From positions 1-38,325 of the forward strand of contig JADGEA010000013.1 of assembly GCA_016744615.1 (NCBI GenBank): DNA of 38,325 bases, given 5' to 3'. Source of the DNA: Flavobacteriaceae bacterium (GTDB lineage: Bacteria; Bacteroidota; Bacteroidia; Flavobacteriales; Flavobacteriaceae). Position numbers and translations under genes: made by a program. Within the stretch, counting starts at the first letter, position 1, and each line of letters opens with the position of its first letter. Shown one piece after another: positions 1 to 7,920 of the stretch. The notes beneath the pieces were generated by a model that searched no databases, was not told where the DNA came from, and worked only from the letters and a program-made list of their open reading frames with translations.

Positions 1-1
1 C

Positions 2-196
2 GATGAGGTTATTGAAAATTACTATTTACATTCATTGGAAGGCCGCTTTACTGGCGAAGCACATTATGGAGATTCCATAAGATCTATGACGGAGAAGGAT
101 CTGAATGAAAACTCTTTTGTTCATACGATCAAAGCTCAAAATAATGCTCAGGTTTGTGTTACGGCAAAATCACTTTGGAAAAGGAGATTGAATTAA
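2..196 (+). CDS. C-terminal end of an acyl-ACP thioesterase-like (hot-dog fold) protein, partial
   Basis: Only the last 64 codons are inside the window, in a frame open from base 2 to the TAA at 194-196. The translation contains LEGRFTGEAHYGDSI followed by a strand pattern ending VCVTAKSLWKRR, which resembles the second hot-dog half of bacterial acyl-ACP thioesterases, where a phrase like 'NFLGEAHYGD' precedes the last strands. Such enzymes release fatty acids from acyl carrier protein in the cytoplasm. Recognition rests on a short stretch and the N-terminal catalytic part is not visible, so another hot-dog thioesterase is possible. Confidence 0.5.
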   Translation, partial: DEVIENYYLHSLEGRFTGEAHYGDSIRSMTEKDLNENSFVHTIKAQNNAQVCVTAKSLWKRRLN

Positions 197-262
197 TATT
201 GGAAACTGTCAGGTCAAGTACTATTGATAGAAATAGATACAAAAATAGTAAAAATTTACATG

Positions 263-292
263 GAGGTCTCGACTGCGCTCAATCTGACATTT
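263..292. repeat. Degenerate short intergenic repeat, copy 1
   Basis: The core TCTCGACTGCGCTC followed by a GACATT end is repeated in decayed form at 31673-31695. The GC-rich, partly self-complementary core stands out from the AT-rich surroundings. Similar 'ctcgactgcgctcgac' strings recur between genes in flavobacterial genomes as far as I recall; that part is memory, not shown by this window. Confidence 0.4.
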
Positions 293-308
293 ATCATTTA
301 ATTACCCA

Positions 309-545
309 TTATTTAGCAACTTCTCCTCTATGAGGTTTTAAAGCATCCCGAAAGGTAATCATATCCTTTTCATCAACAGTAATATAAGCAGTACAATACA
401 TTTTGGATACAGAATTACTTGATATTTCGTAATATGGCAACTTTTCTTTAACAGCAAATTCCTCTAAATGAATACAATGATGTTTGGCAATTTCCAAAGC
501 TTCCAAACCACGAAAATCCCAAATCAATTTTATTTTTCTATCCAT
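309..545 (-). CDS. Small conserved hypothetical protein (78 aa)
   Basis: The protein begins MDRKIKLIWDFRG and is soluble, mixed alpha/beta in character, with no signal peptide or membrane segment. It has HH and H residues near positions 22-26 and a C-terminal HRGE. I recognise it only as the kind of small protein often conserved in Bacteroidetes; no function can be given. A TATCTTTG -7 box lies 13-20 bases upstream of the ATG (558-565), inside a long inverted repeat, and supports this start and an independent transcript. Confidence 0.6.
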   Translation of the reverse strand: MDRKIKLIWDFRGLEALEIAKHHCIHLEEFAVKEKLPYYEISSNSVSKMYCTAYITVDEKDMITFRDALKPHRGEVAK

Positions 546-557
546 TTCTTTTTAGAA

Positions 558-565
558 CAAAGATA
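558..565 (-). promoter_or_regulatory. -7 box for the 309-545 gene
   Basis: Minus-strand TATCTTTG matches the Bacteroidetes TAnnTTTG element exactly. No well-spaced TTTG -33 element is seen. The box overlaps one arm of the inverted repeat at 560-592. Confidence 0.4.
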
Positions 566-592
566 TTCATTTCGAAACAAAATGAATATCTT
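560..592. terminator. 13-bp perfect inverted repeat, possible terminator or operator
   Basis: Arms AAGATATTCATTT (560-572) and AAATGAATATCTT (580-592) are perfectly complementary around a 7-base loop. It lies 26 bases beyond the stop of the minus-strand ExbB-like gene, so it may end that transcript, but the following T-run is poor and it overlaps the -7 box of the next gene, which would also suit an operator. Confidence 0.4.
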
Positions 593-617
593 AAATTTTA
601 AAATTGATTTTAAGTCT

Positions 618-968
618 TTAATCTTTTTGCATCCATGTAAGAATGATAATTCCCAGTCTTCCAATTAAAAATATAAACGAGCCAAAAACAGGAACTAAAA
701 GACTTATTTTAATTCCTGCAGCCATTATTGCCGGAGAAATATCACCAACTGCTTCTATAGAATCAAAGGCTCCTATCATTCCAATTATATGGCCTAAAAA
801 ACCCCATACTAACGCAAATAAAGTAATAGAGCTAATTAAACTAATTGTTTTACCAACAGTTTCTTTTTTAAGAAAACCCTTAACAATTAAAAGTAATACA
901 ATAATTAAAATTACTACCAAAGGATACATGAAAAATGGTCCACCATCATTTAAAAGTCTGAAAAACAT
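618..968 (-). CDS. MotA/TolQ/ExbB proton channel family-like membrane protein
   Basis: This 116-residue protein has about three membrane spans: residues 14-32, 40-65 and 85-112. The pattern of the last two, with small residues (GxxGMIGAFDSIEAVGDISPAIMAAGIK split across them) and a conserved-looking 'GAF...ISPA(I)MAAGI' block, is that of the TolQ/ExbB/MotA family, which forms proton channels in the inner membrane. It is much shorter than classical ExbB (over 200 residues), and no ExbD/TolR partner is adjacent, so it may be a stand-alone flavobacterial variant. Family assignment is fairly sure; the role is unknown. Confidence 0.65.
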   Translation of the reverse strand: MFFRLLNDGGPFFMYPLVVILIIVLLLIVKGFLKKETVGKTISLISSITLFALVWGFLGHIIGMIGAFDSIEAVGDISPAIMAAGIKISLLVPVFGSFIFLIGRLGIIILTWMQKD

Positions 969-1178
969 AATATATAGATTTAAAGTTAAACTACCTCAAA
1001 AGTAAAGCAACACTTCTTTGCAGAAATCAATTTGCGTTAGATGAATAATTATCTCTGCTATATGACCAATTTAAAGTATTAAATGCGTTTTGCTTACAAT
1101 TCTGGTAAAAAAGAAACCTAAATTAGTTATTCATCTTTAAACTCATGTCAACTCAATTTAAATTGGGATATTTGATAA

Positions 1179-2240
1179 ATGAATTTATCACAGATCCATA
1201 AAACAAAATTTATTCCGCTACACCTTTTATTTTGGGTAGCTGTTTGGTTCTTCTTTGTTTACTTTTTTAGCTACAATTCAAACAATACCAATTATATAAC
1301 CTGGTTTTCCAGTTTTTTATTACCTATAACCATGATTACCACTTATTTTGTGGTTTACTACCTAATTCCTAATTATTTGCTCACTAAAAAATATAAGCAC
1401 TTTGCTTTGTATAGTGCTTATACTTTGGTTTTTTCCACATATTTAATTCTGATTGCAATTTTTGGAAGCTTTGTATTTCTTTCTAATATGGAATTACAAA
1501 ATATGCCTCCCATGAGTCGGAATTATATTTTCATATTGATCCTGGTTTATTTGGTAGTTTTCATTGTGAGTTTTATAAGTTTATTGAGTCATAATTTTAA
1601 AACGATAGCTAAAAACAAGGAATTACAAAATAAAATTTTAGAAACACAACTGGAAATAAAAAGTCAGGAACTAAACTATTTAAAAAAGCAGATCCACCCT
1701 CATTTTTTGTTCAATACTTTGAATACTATTTATGGATTTGCTCTAAAACAATCAAAAGATACTCCTGAAATTATCTTGAAACTTTCCAATCTATTAGACT
1801 ATATTTTATACCAGGTTAACAAACCTCAGGTGAGCTTAAAAGAAGAAATTTTACATATCAAAGAATATATTGATCTGGAAAAGATACGGTTTCAGGATAC
1901 ATTGGTCGTGTCTTTTAAATCAGATGATATTCCTGATCAAAAACAAATTGCACCTATGTTACTCATTCCATTTGTTGAAAATGCATTTAAACATGGTAAT
2001 TTAATTAATGGCTTTTTAAAAATAGATATCAATGTATATTTGAGAGAAGACACATTACATTTCGAAATTAAAAACACATTTTTAAATGATGATATCCCAG
2101 AAAATAAAGAAGGTATCGGACTGGTAAATATTAAAAAAAGATTAAATTTATTGTATAAAAATAATCATCAATTGCAAATTAAGAATAGCGATAATTGTTT
2201 TTATGTAAATCTGACCATTAGTAACCTAAACAAGAACTAA
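1179..2240 (+). CDS. LytS/YehU-type sensor histidine kinase
   Basis: The protein has four hydrophobic segments in the first 135 residues (about 11-31, 43-62, 77-101, 116-137), a short coiled-coil linker (about 140-168), then a His_kinase domain. The phosphoacceptor motif KQIHPHFLFNTLN puts the histidine near residue 173, and the ATP-binding N-box is seen as PFVENAFKHG (about 265-275), followed by a glycine-rich EGIGLVNIKKR. It senses an unknown signal at the inner membrane and phosphorylates the response regulator encoded immediately downstream (stop TAA directly followed by ATG), so the two genes form one transcription unit. Confidence 0.92.
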   Translation: MNLSQIHKTKFIPLHLLFWVAVWFFFVYFFSYNSNNTNYITWFSSFLLPITMITTYFVVYYLIPNYLLTKKYKHFALYSAYTLVFSTYLILIAIFGSFVFLSNMELQNMPPMSRNYIFILILVYLVVFIVSFISLLSHNFKTIAKNKELQNKILETQLEIKSQELNYLKKQIHPHFLFNTLNTIYGFALKQSKDTPEIILKLSNLLDYILYQVNKPQVSLKEEILHIKEYIDLEKIRFQDTLVVSFKSDDIPDQKQIAPMLLIPFVENAFKHGNLINGFLKIDINVYLREDTLHFEIKNTFLNDDIPENKEGIGLVNIKKRLNLLYKNNHQLQIKNSDNCFYVNLTISNLNKN

Positions 2241-2957
2241 ATGTCTAAAACCATACATTGTATCATTGTTGATGATGAGCCTATTGCACGTGAGATCTTA
2301 GAAAACCATTTGAACAAGATAGAAACTATCAAAATCATTGCCAGTTGTAAAAATGCAATGGAAGCTTTTAATGTTATAAATTCTAATAGAATAGATGTCA
2401 TATTTTTAGATATCAATATGCCCGAGATATCTGGTTTATCATTCGCAAAGTCCATCAATAAAAATATCAAAATAATATTCACTACAGCTTATAGAGAATA
2501 CGCGGTAGATGGGTTTGACCTGAAAGCGGTTGATTATTTGTTAAAACCTATTTCATTTGAAAGATTGTTACAGGCTGTAAATAAATTTTTAAATGAAAAC
2601 AACTCTGTTTATACGGAATCAAAGAATGAATTAACAATAGAAAAAAGTGATTTTATCTTTGTGCGTTCTGACAGGAAAATGATCAAAATAAATTTCTCTG
2701 ATATCAATTATATTGAAAGTCTTGGTGATTATTTAAAAATTCATCTACTAAACAAAACCATCATTACACGTGAAACTATAAGCAATATGGAGGTGAAACT
2801 TTCAAAAAAGGAATTTATTCGAATTCACAGATCTTTTATTCTATCCATTTCAAAAATTGTATCTTTTACCAATGAATTTGTAGAAGTTAGTAAAAAAGCA
2901 ATTCCGATAAGTAGAAGCTATAAAAAGGATGTATTGCATAAATTACAGGATATTTAA
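2241..2957 (+). CDS. LytTR-family response regulator
   Basis: Residues 1-120 form a receiver domain: acidic pair in IIVDDEP, phosphoacceptor Asp57 in VIFLDINMP, and the conserved Lys in YLLKPISFERL. Residues about 135-238 form a LytTR DNA-binding domain (FVRSDRKMIKI, YIESLGDYLKIH, FIRIHRSFILS). It is the partner of the kinase whose stop codon it abuts. Target genes are not shown, but the ompA-like gene 246 bp downstream is a natural candidate. A truncated, decayed copy of its 3' end occurs at 5461-5541, beyond ompA. Confidence 0.93.
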   Translation: MSKTIHCIIVDDEPIAREILENHLNKIETIKIIASCKNAMEAFNVINSNRIDVIFLDINMPEISGLSFAKSINKNIKIIFTTAYREYAVDGFDLKAVDYLLKPISFERLLQAVNKFLNENNSVYTESKNELTIEKSDFIFVRSDRKMIKINFSDINYIESLGDYLKIHLLNKTIITRETISNMEVKLSKKEFIRIHRSFILSISKIVSFTNEFVEVSKKAIPISRSYKKDVLHKLQDI

Positions 2958-3212
2958 GCAACTTTTAAATGTAAGTCCATTATTAAATACTACCATTCTT
3001 TAAAATATTAATATATTTTTCATTTGTAATAATTTAGATTGTTTTTTGAGTTTTACAATAAAATTTTATAAGTATAAAAATAATAGCTAAAGTACTAAAT
3101 ATCAATAGTAATTATTTTGATAAGTATTTTATAAACTTTTATGGTGTTTCAATATTTCTTTATACATTTTTATTAAATTTATCTGCTATATATCATTTTT
3201 AACATGATTTTT

Positions 3213-5438
3213 ATGAAAAAACATATAACTCTAGTTTTATTATTTGTTTCTGTTATTTTTTATTCTCAAAATACACCAGGAATATATACAGTAGAAAATA
3301 TCAAAATTAATACAAGACATTCTGATTTTGGTACTGCCTTTTTTGGAAAAGATAAGGTCATTTTCGCAGCTCCAAAAAAAGGTTTTAAAAAAGCCAAAAC
3401 CGTTTGGGAATTTAATGATCAATCCTTTTTAGATTTATTTATAGGAGAAATCAATGAAGAAGGAGAAATTGTAAAAAAACGTAAAATGCCAGGAGAAATT
3501 AATTCAAAATATAATGAAGGTGTTGTTGCGTTTACTAAAGATTTAAAAACTATTTATTTTAGTGCAAATAATCATGTGAAGAAAAAGCACATAACCGATT
3601 CAACTGGCACTAACAATATACAAATATTCAAGGCAACCATTAACGAAAATGGTGATTGGTCTAATTTAAAGCTCTTACCTTTTAATGGTATTGATTTTTC
3701 TACAGGTCATCCCGCCTTAAATAATGACGATACAAAATTATATTTTAGTTCTGATCGCCCAGAATCTTTGGGAAAAACAGATATTTTTGTAGTTGATATA
3801 CTAGAAAAAGGCGCTTCTTATAGCAAACCAAGAAATTTGGGTTCTAAAATCAATACCAAAGAACGTGAAATGTTTCCGTTTATTAGTGATAATAACATTC
3901 TATATTTCTCATCAGATGGGCATCCAGGAAATGGAGAATTAGATGTTTTTGCTAGTAAAATTTTTGATAATACAGTTTCAAATCCCATTAGTTTAGAATC
4001 TCCCGTTAATGGCAAAAAAGATGATTTTGCATATATCATAGATGATACTAAACACAAAGGGTACTTTTCTTCAAATAGAGAAGGAGGCAAAGGAGATGAT
4101 GATATTTATAGTTTTTCTGTTTCCCCTCCAATACATATTGAATGTAATCAAACTATTTCATGTGTTGTTAAAGATATAAATACGCAAAAAATATTACCCG
4201 GAGTTCAAATCGTATTGTTTGATGAGCAAAATAATGAGTTAAACTCTTTTATATCAAAATTAGATGATGCAACCTTTAGTTTTGAACAACCTTGTAATGC
4301 TTCCTATAAGATTGTTGGAACATTAGAAGGGTATTTACCAGAAGTAATCAAAATAAAAGCTCTAAATGATTTAGATCTACCTCTGCTTGAAATATCCTTG
4401 TTATTACGTCGTGATGAAGCAATGATAGTTGATAAGAAAATTGAACAAAATAAAGTAATTTCAGGTGTTATTAGAGATCAAAATACGCAAAAAATAATAC
4501 CAGGGGCAATTGTTAAATTACTTGATGAAAAAGACAATGAATTGCAAACGGTAGTTTCCAATAAAGATGACGCATCTTTTAGTTTTAATCAACCCTATGA
4601 TAAGTCATACAGAATTGTAGTATCCTCAAAAGGCTATTTAGATGAAGAAATGGAGATAAAAATGTTAAATGGTGCAGAAAATCAAACTCCTTTTAAAATA
4701 GCTATGAATTTATCTCCTGATGAATCAATACTGATTGATAAAGAAAATACGATAAACATCAATTCAATTTATTTTGATTTTAATAAGTACAACATACGAT
4801 ATGATGCTGAATTTGAATTAGATAAAATTGCTAAAATCATGAAACAATATCCCAACATTACCATTGATGTGGGTTCGCATACAGATAGCCGTGGCACAAA
4901 AACTTATAATACAAAACTGTCAAAAAAACGCGCTAATTCAACCATTGAATACTTGGTTAATAAAGGCATCACTTTCAATAGAATTTCAGGAAATGGGTAT
5001 GGAGAAGAGCAATTAGCTGAAAACTGCTCAAATGGAATAATTTGCACAGAATTTCAACACCAATTGAACAGAAGGTCACAATTTTTATTTGATAATACCC
5101 CAAAACATATCACCATCAAATCTAACAATAAAATAAATACAGTTGATTTTGATAAAAGAAAATCTTTAGCTAATTCAGGAGCATTTATTAATTATAATTT
5201 TGATGGTACTACTACAATATACACTGTTCAAATTGGAGCATTTCAAGGTAATGTGCAATCTAATAAATATAATAAACTAACCAATTTATTTAATCATAGA
5301 TATGATGATGGGTTTATTAGATACTTTGCCGGTAAATTTAAAACTACCAATGATGCTAGAGCTTATGCCAAACTTCTTAAAGAAAAAGGTTTTAAAGGAG
5401 CATTTCTTGTTGGTTTAAAAGGCAATAACAGGTTCTAA
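3213..5438 (+). CDS. OmpA-family outer membrane/periplasmic protein with PD40, two CarboxypepD_reg-like repeats and SPOR domain
   Basis: A signal peptide starts MKKHITLVLLFVSVIF; an in-frame ATG three codons upstream (3204) is the alternative start. Counting from 3204, residues about 100-310 hold PD40-type beta-propeller repeats (LYFSSDRP, LYFSSDGHPG, GYFSSNREGGKGDDDIY). Two similar carboxypeptidase-regulatory-like domains follow (about 313-400 and 415-505). Next is an OmpA C-terminal peptidoglycan-binding domain (about 516-627, with DVGSHTDSRG and NRRSQF) and finally a SPOR-like domain (about 672-740, YTVQIGAF). The usual OmpA/PD40 proteins of this phylum end at the OmpA domain; the added SPOR domain suggests binding to glycan strands at division or remodelling sites. 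It probably anchors the outer membrane to the wall. Confidence 0.85.
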   Translation: MKKHITLVLLFVSVIFYSQNTPGIYTVENIKINTRHSDFGTAFFGKDKVIFAAPKKGFKKAKTVWEFNDQSFLDLFIGEINEEGEIVKKRKMPGEINSKYNEGVVAFTKDLKTIYFSANNHVKKKHITDSTGTNNIQIFKATINENGDWSNLKLLPFNGIDFSTGHPALNNDDTKLYFSSDRPESLGKTDIFVVDILEKGASYSKPRNLGSKINTKEREMFPFISDNNILYFSSDGHPGNGELDVFASKIFDNTVSNPISLESPVNGKKDDFAYIIDDTKHKGYFSSNREGGKGDDDIYSFSVSPPIHIECNQTISCVVKDINTQKILPGVQIVLFDEQNNELNSFISKLDDATFSFEQPCNASYKIVGTLEGYLPEVIKIKALNDLDLPLLEISLLLRRDEAMIVDKKIEQNKVISGVIRDQNTQKIIPGAIVKLLDEKDNELQTVVSNKDDASFSFNQPYDKSYRIVVSSKGYLDEEMEIKMLNGAENQTPFKIAMNLSPDESILIDKENTININSIYFDFNKYNIRYDAEFELDKIAKIMKQYPNITIDVGSHTDSRGTKTYNTKLSKKRANSTIEYLVNKGITFNRISGNGYGEEQLAENCSNGIICTEFQHQLNRRSQFLFDNTPKHITIKSNNKINTVDFDKRKSLANSGAFINYNFDGTTTIYTVQIGAFQGNVQSNKYNKLTNLFNHRYDDGFIRYFAGKFKTTNDARAYAKLLKEKGFKGAFLVGLKGNNRF

Positions 5439-5460
5439 AAATAGACCACTGATAATTTAA

Positions 5461-5541
5461 ATGCCTAAAATTAAATCCATTACCAATAAATTTGTAAAAA
5501 TTAGTAAAAAAGAAATTTTGCAAACACTGGAAAATATGTAA
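5461..5541 (+). pseudogene. Remnant of the 3' end of a LytTR response-regulator gene
   Basis: A 26-codon open stretch ends in TAA. Bases 5467-5517 match 2853-2903 of the intact LytTR gene at 43 of 51 positions by hand alignment, in the same reading frame (SITNKFVKISKK against SFTNEFVEVSKK). The last 24 bases then align with the last 24 bases of the intact gene, 16 of 24, after a gap that corresponds to a clean 30-base (10-codon) deletion. Both end at TAA. It is far too short to encode a working DNA-binding domain. Confidence 0.75.
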
Positions 5542-5545
5542 ATAA

Positions 5546-6087
5546 ATGGATCTCTATTTTATTGCCTTACTTCCGCACATTGCCTTGAGAAACGAAATTC
5601 ATGTGTTAAAAGAAGAGATCTTCATAAATACAGGTGCTAGGCAATGAATTCACCCGCCCATATAACCATTCAAAGACCGTTTAGAAGAGGTGATTCTTTT
5701 GAGAATAAATTGTTTTCACCCTTAAAACAATTTGCAGAAAAACAAAAATTATTTACAATAAGTTTATCTGGGTTTGGTTGTTTTGAGTCAAGAACTATTT
5801 TTGTAGATGTGCTTGACTCACAAGAATTAATAAAACTGCATCAGGAGCTTAATACTTTTCTCTTTGGTCAACTAAACATTGAAAAGAAAGAGTTAAATGA
5901 TAATATTACTCCCCACATTACTATTGCAAACAGAGATTTAAATGAAAAAGAATTTCACAGAGTTTGGTCAACGTATAAAAATAAATCATTTGAAGCAGAA
6001 TTTAAGGTAAAAAGTATTTTTTTACTTAAACACAAAGGAGGTGGAGGAAACTGGGATACTATCCAAGAATTTTTATTTAAAAACTGA
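5546..6087 (+). pseudogene. 2'-5' RNA ligase-like (2H phosphoesterase, LigT-like) gene broken by a frameshift
   Basis: An ATG at 5546 opens a frame encoding MDLYFIALLPHIALRNEI and ending at TGA 5645-5647 after 33 codons. The -1 frame then continues from ATG 5644 for 147 codons. Joined, the pieces make about 180 residues, the normal length of this family: the N-terminal strand is in the first piece and both catalytic HxT motifs in the second (SPAHITI and TPHITI). A four-base deletion near 5642-5646 would explain the break. Intact homologues act on RNA 2',3'-cyclic ends or related phosphoesters. Stop and start overlap as ATGA, so coupled translation of two pieces is conceivable; a sequencing error is also possible. 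Confidence 0.75.
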
Positions 6088-6123
6088 TGGTATTTCATTT
6101 ATCTTTACCAAAAATTCACAATT

Positions 6124-7212
6124 TTGACCGAAGAAGATTTTATCCTTAAGAATCCCAAAAATACTAATTTAGAAAAAGGAAGTTTTACATGGCAAAGTCC
6201 GAGTAATATTGCCTTGGTAAAATACTGGGGGAAAAGTGATCCCCAAATTCCGAGAAACGCTTCTATTAGTTTTACTTTAAACAATTGCCATACTATAACA
6301 ACTTTAGAGTATTTAAAAAAGAGAACTCCTTCAAGTGAATACAGTATCCAAGTTATTTTTGAAGGGAAGGCCAATGAGGATTTTAAACCAAAGATCATCC
6401 ATTTTTTTAAGAGGGTTGAAAAATATATTCCGTTTATCACGGAATTTGATTTTGTGATCAAAACAGAGAATTCTTTTCCACACAGTAGCGGAATTGCCTC
6501 CTCAGCAAGTGGTATGAGTGCTTTGGCTTTGTGTTTCATGCATATGGAAAAGGAATTGAATCCCCAAATTTCTGATCATTATTTTAAACAAAAAGCATCT
6601 TTTTTAGCACGTTTAGGATCTGGCAGTGCAGCTAGAAGTGTAGAAGGACCACTGGTTGTATGGGGAGAGCATAATAAAATATCAGAAAGCTCGAATCTTT
6701 ACGGAATAAAATTCCCATATAAAGTTCACAAGAATTTCACTAATTATCAAGATGCCATTTTATTGGTTGACAAAGGTGAAAAACAGGTTTCCAGTACGGT
6801 TGGTCATCAACTTATGATAGATCATCCCTTTGCTAAACAACGATTTATTCAGGCAAACGAAAACATAAATAAATTAAGTAATATTCTTCAAAATGGCGAT
6901 TTAAACGCATTTGTAAATCTTGTAGAAAGTGAAGCATTAACACTACATGCAATGATGATGACATCCAATCCTTATTTTATTTTGATAAAACCAAACACAT
7001 TAAAAATTATCGAAAAAATATGGGAATATCGCAAAAATACAGTATCAAATATTTGCTTTACCTTAGATGCAGGTGCTAATGTACACGTCCTATTTCCCGA
7101 AAAGGAAAAAGAAAAAGTCAATGCTTTTATAACAAATAATTTAATAGCATTTTGCCAAAATAATCAGTATATTTGTGATGATGTCGGTTTTGGCGCTATG
7201 AACTTAGAATAA
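6124..7212 (+). CDS. mvaD: Diphosphomevalonate decarboxylase
   Basis: The enzyme converts mevalonate 5-diphosphate to isopentenyl diphosphate with ATP, the last step of the mevalonate pathway in the cytosol. Family marks: SPSNIALVKYWGK near the N-terminus, the GHMP ATP-binding loop FPHSSGIASSASG, the active-site stretch GSGSAARSVEGP, and LDAGANVHVLFP near the end. At 362 aa it has the usual length. The only start that keeps the family N-terminus is TTG 6124; no ATG lies in frame nearby upstream of the conserved block. A near-consensus TATCTTTA sits at 6100-6107. It opens the isoprenoid cluster that continues with mevalonate kinase and a UbiA prenyltransferase. Confidence 0.93.
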   Translation: MTEEDFILKNPKNTNLEKGSFTWQSPSNIALVKYWGKSDPQIPRNASISFTLNNCHTITTLEYLKKRTPSSEYSIQVIFEGKANEDFKPKIIHFFKRVEKYIPFITEFDFVIKTENSFPHSSGIASSASGMSALALCFMHMEKELNPQISDHYFKQKASFLARLGSGSAARSVEGPLVVWGEHNKISESSNLYGIKFPYKVHKNFTNYQDAILLVDKGEKQVSSTVGHQLMIDHPFAKQRFIQANENINKLSNILQNGDLNAFVNLVESEALTLHAMMMTSNPYFILIKPNTLKIIEKIWEYRKNTVSNICFTLDAGANVHVLFPEKEKEKVNAFITNNLIAFCQNNQYICDDVGFGAMNLE

Positions 7213-7254
7213 TACTAGAAGCTTATTATTTAATTAGAGAATAACAAACCATCA

Positions 7255-7262
7255 TATTTTTG
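7255..7262 (+). promoter_or_regulatory. -7 box for the MORN-repeat gene
   Basis: TATTTTTG matches TAnnTTTG exactly, 48 bases before ATG 7311. No good -33 element is seen. It decides the start of the MORN gene, since the longer frame would begin inside it. Confidence 0.4.
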
Positions 7263-7310
7263 TTTAACCCAATCGGGCGAAAGGGAAAATATGTTTTAAA
7301 TTCTCTAATT

Positions 7311-7883
7311 ATGAAAAAAGCAACTCTCTTCACATTTACAGTATTGTATTTATCTTCTTTTACTCTATTTGCTCAAAAGGATACTATTTGGTTTGATAGC
7401 AATTGGAAAAAAACAACTAAAAAAAATGCAAGTTATTTTAGATGTCATTGTATAGAAAAGGAAAATGGCTACTGGTTTACAGATTATTATATCTCTGGAG
7501 CTAAGCAAATGGAAGGTCTTTCAATGGAAGAAAATACCGAAGTTTTTCATGGTACGGTAAATTGGTATTTTGAAAATGGAAATGTATTTCAAATTGTAAA
7601 TTATAAAAATGGTATTTTATTTGGTACCCGGGAAGCATTCTATGAAAACGGGAAACTTAAAAGTGAGACCACCTATAAGAATGGCAAAAAGGATGGTAAA
7701 TGGAAAGCATATTTTGAAAATGGCAAAATGGAAGAATCCGGCAACTTTGAACATGGAGAAAAGGAAGGCTTATGGAAAATTTACTATAAAAACGGGAAAC
7801 TAAAAGACGAAGGGAAGTATGTCTTTGACCGAAAAATTGATATCTGGAAGACCTATTATTATGATGGAACTAATCAGGAATAA
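7311..7883 (+). CDS. Secreted MORN-repeat (YwqK-like) protein
   Basis: A signal peptide starts MKKATLFTFTVLYLSSF and ends at LFAQ, leaving a mature protein of about 170 residues. About five to six repeats follow of the form W/YYxNGKLxxExxYKNGKKxG (AFYENGKLKSE, AYFENGKMEES, IYYKNGKLKDE), the antitoxin-like YwqK/MORN_2 type common in secreted Bacteroidetes proteins. The longer frame from 7260 is rejected because a TATTTTTG -7 box overlaps its start (7255-7262). The gene lies between two mevalonate-pathway genes, but nothing in its sequence links it to isoprenoids; function unknown. Confidence 0.8.
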   Translation: MKKATLFTFTVLYLSSFTLFAQKDTIWFDSNWKKTTKKNASYFRCHCIEKENGYWFTDYYISGAKQMEGLSMEENTEVFHGTVNWYFENGNVFQIVNYKNGILFGTREAFYENGKLKSETTYKNGKKDGKWKAYFENGKMEESGNFEHGEKEGLWKIYYKNGKLKDEGKYVFDRKIDIWKTYYYDGTNQE

Positions 7884-7920
7884 AAATTCTAATAATTAAA
7901 AGTTGAATAAAAGTATTATT

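Noticed and set aside
643-1005. Plus-strand frame antisense to the ExbB-like gene
   Set aside because: It mirrors the hydrophobic minus-strand gene, has no family resemblance and no promoter; a shadow frame.
1039-1136. 10-bp inverted repeat AGATGAATAA/TTATTCATCT upstream of the LytS gene
   Set aside because: Arms are 78 bases apart in very AT-rich sequence with no link to a promoter; could easily be chance.
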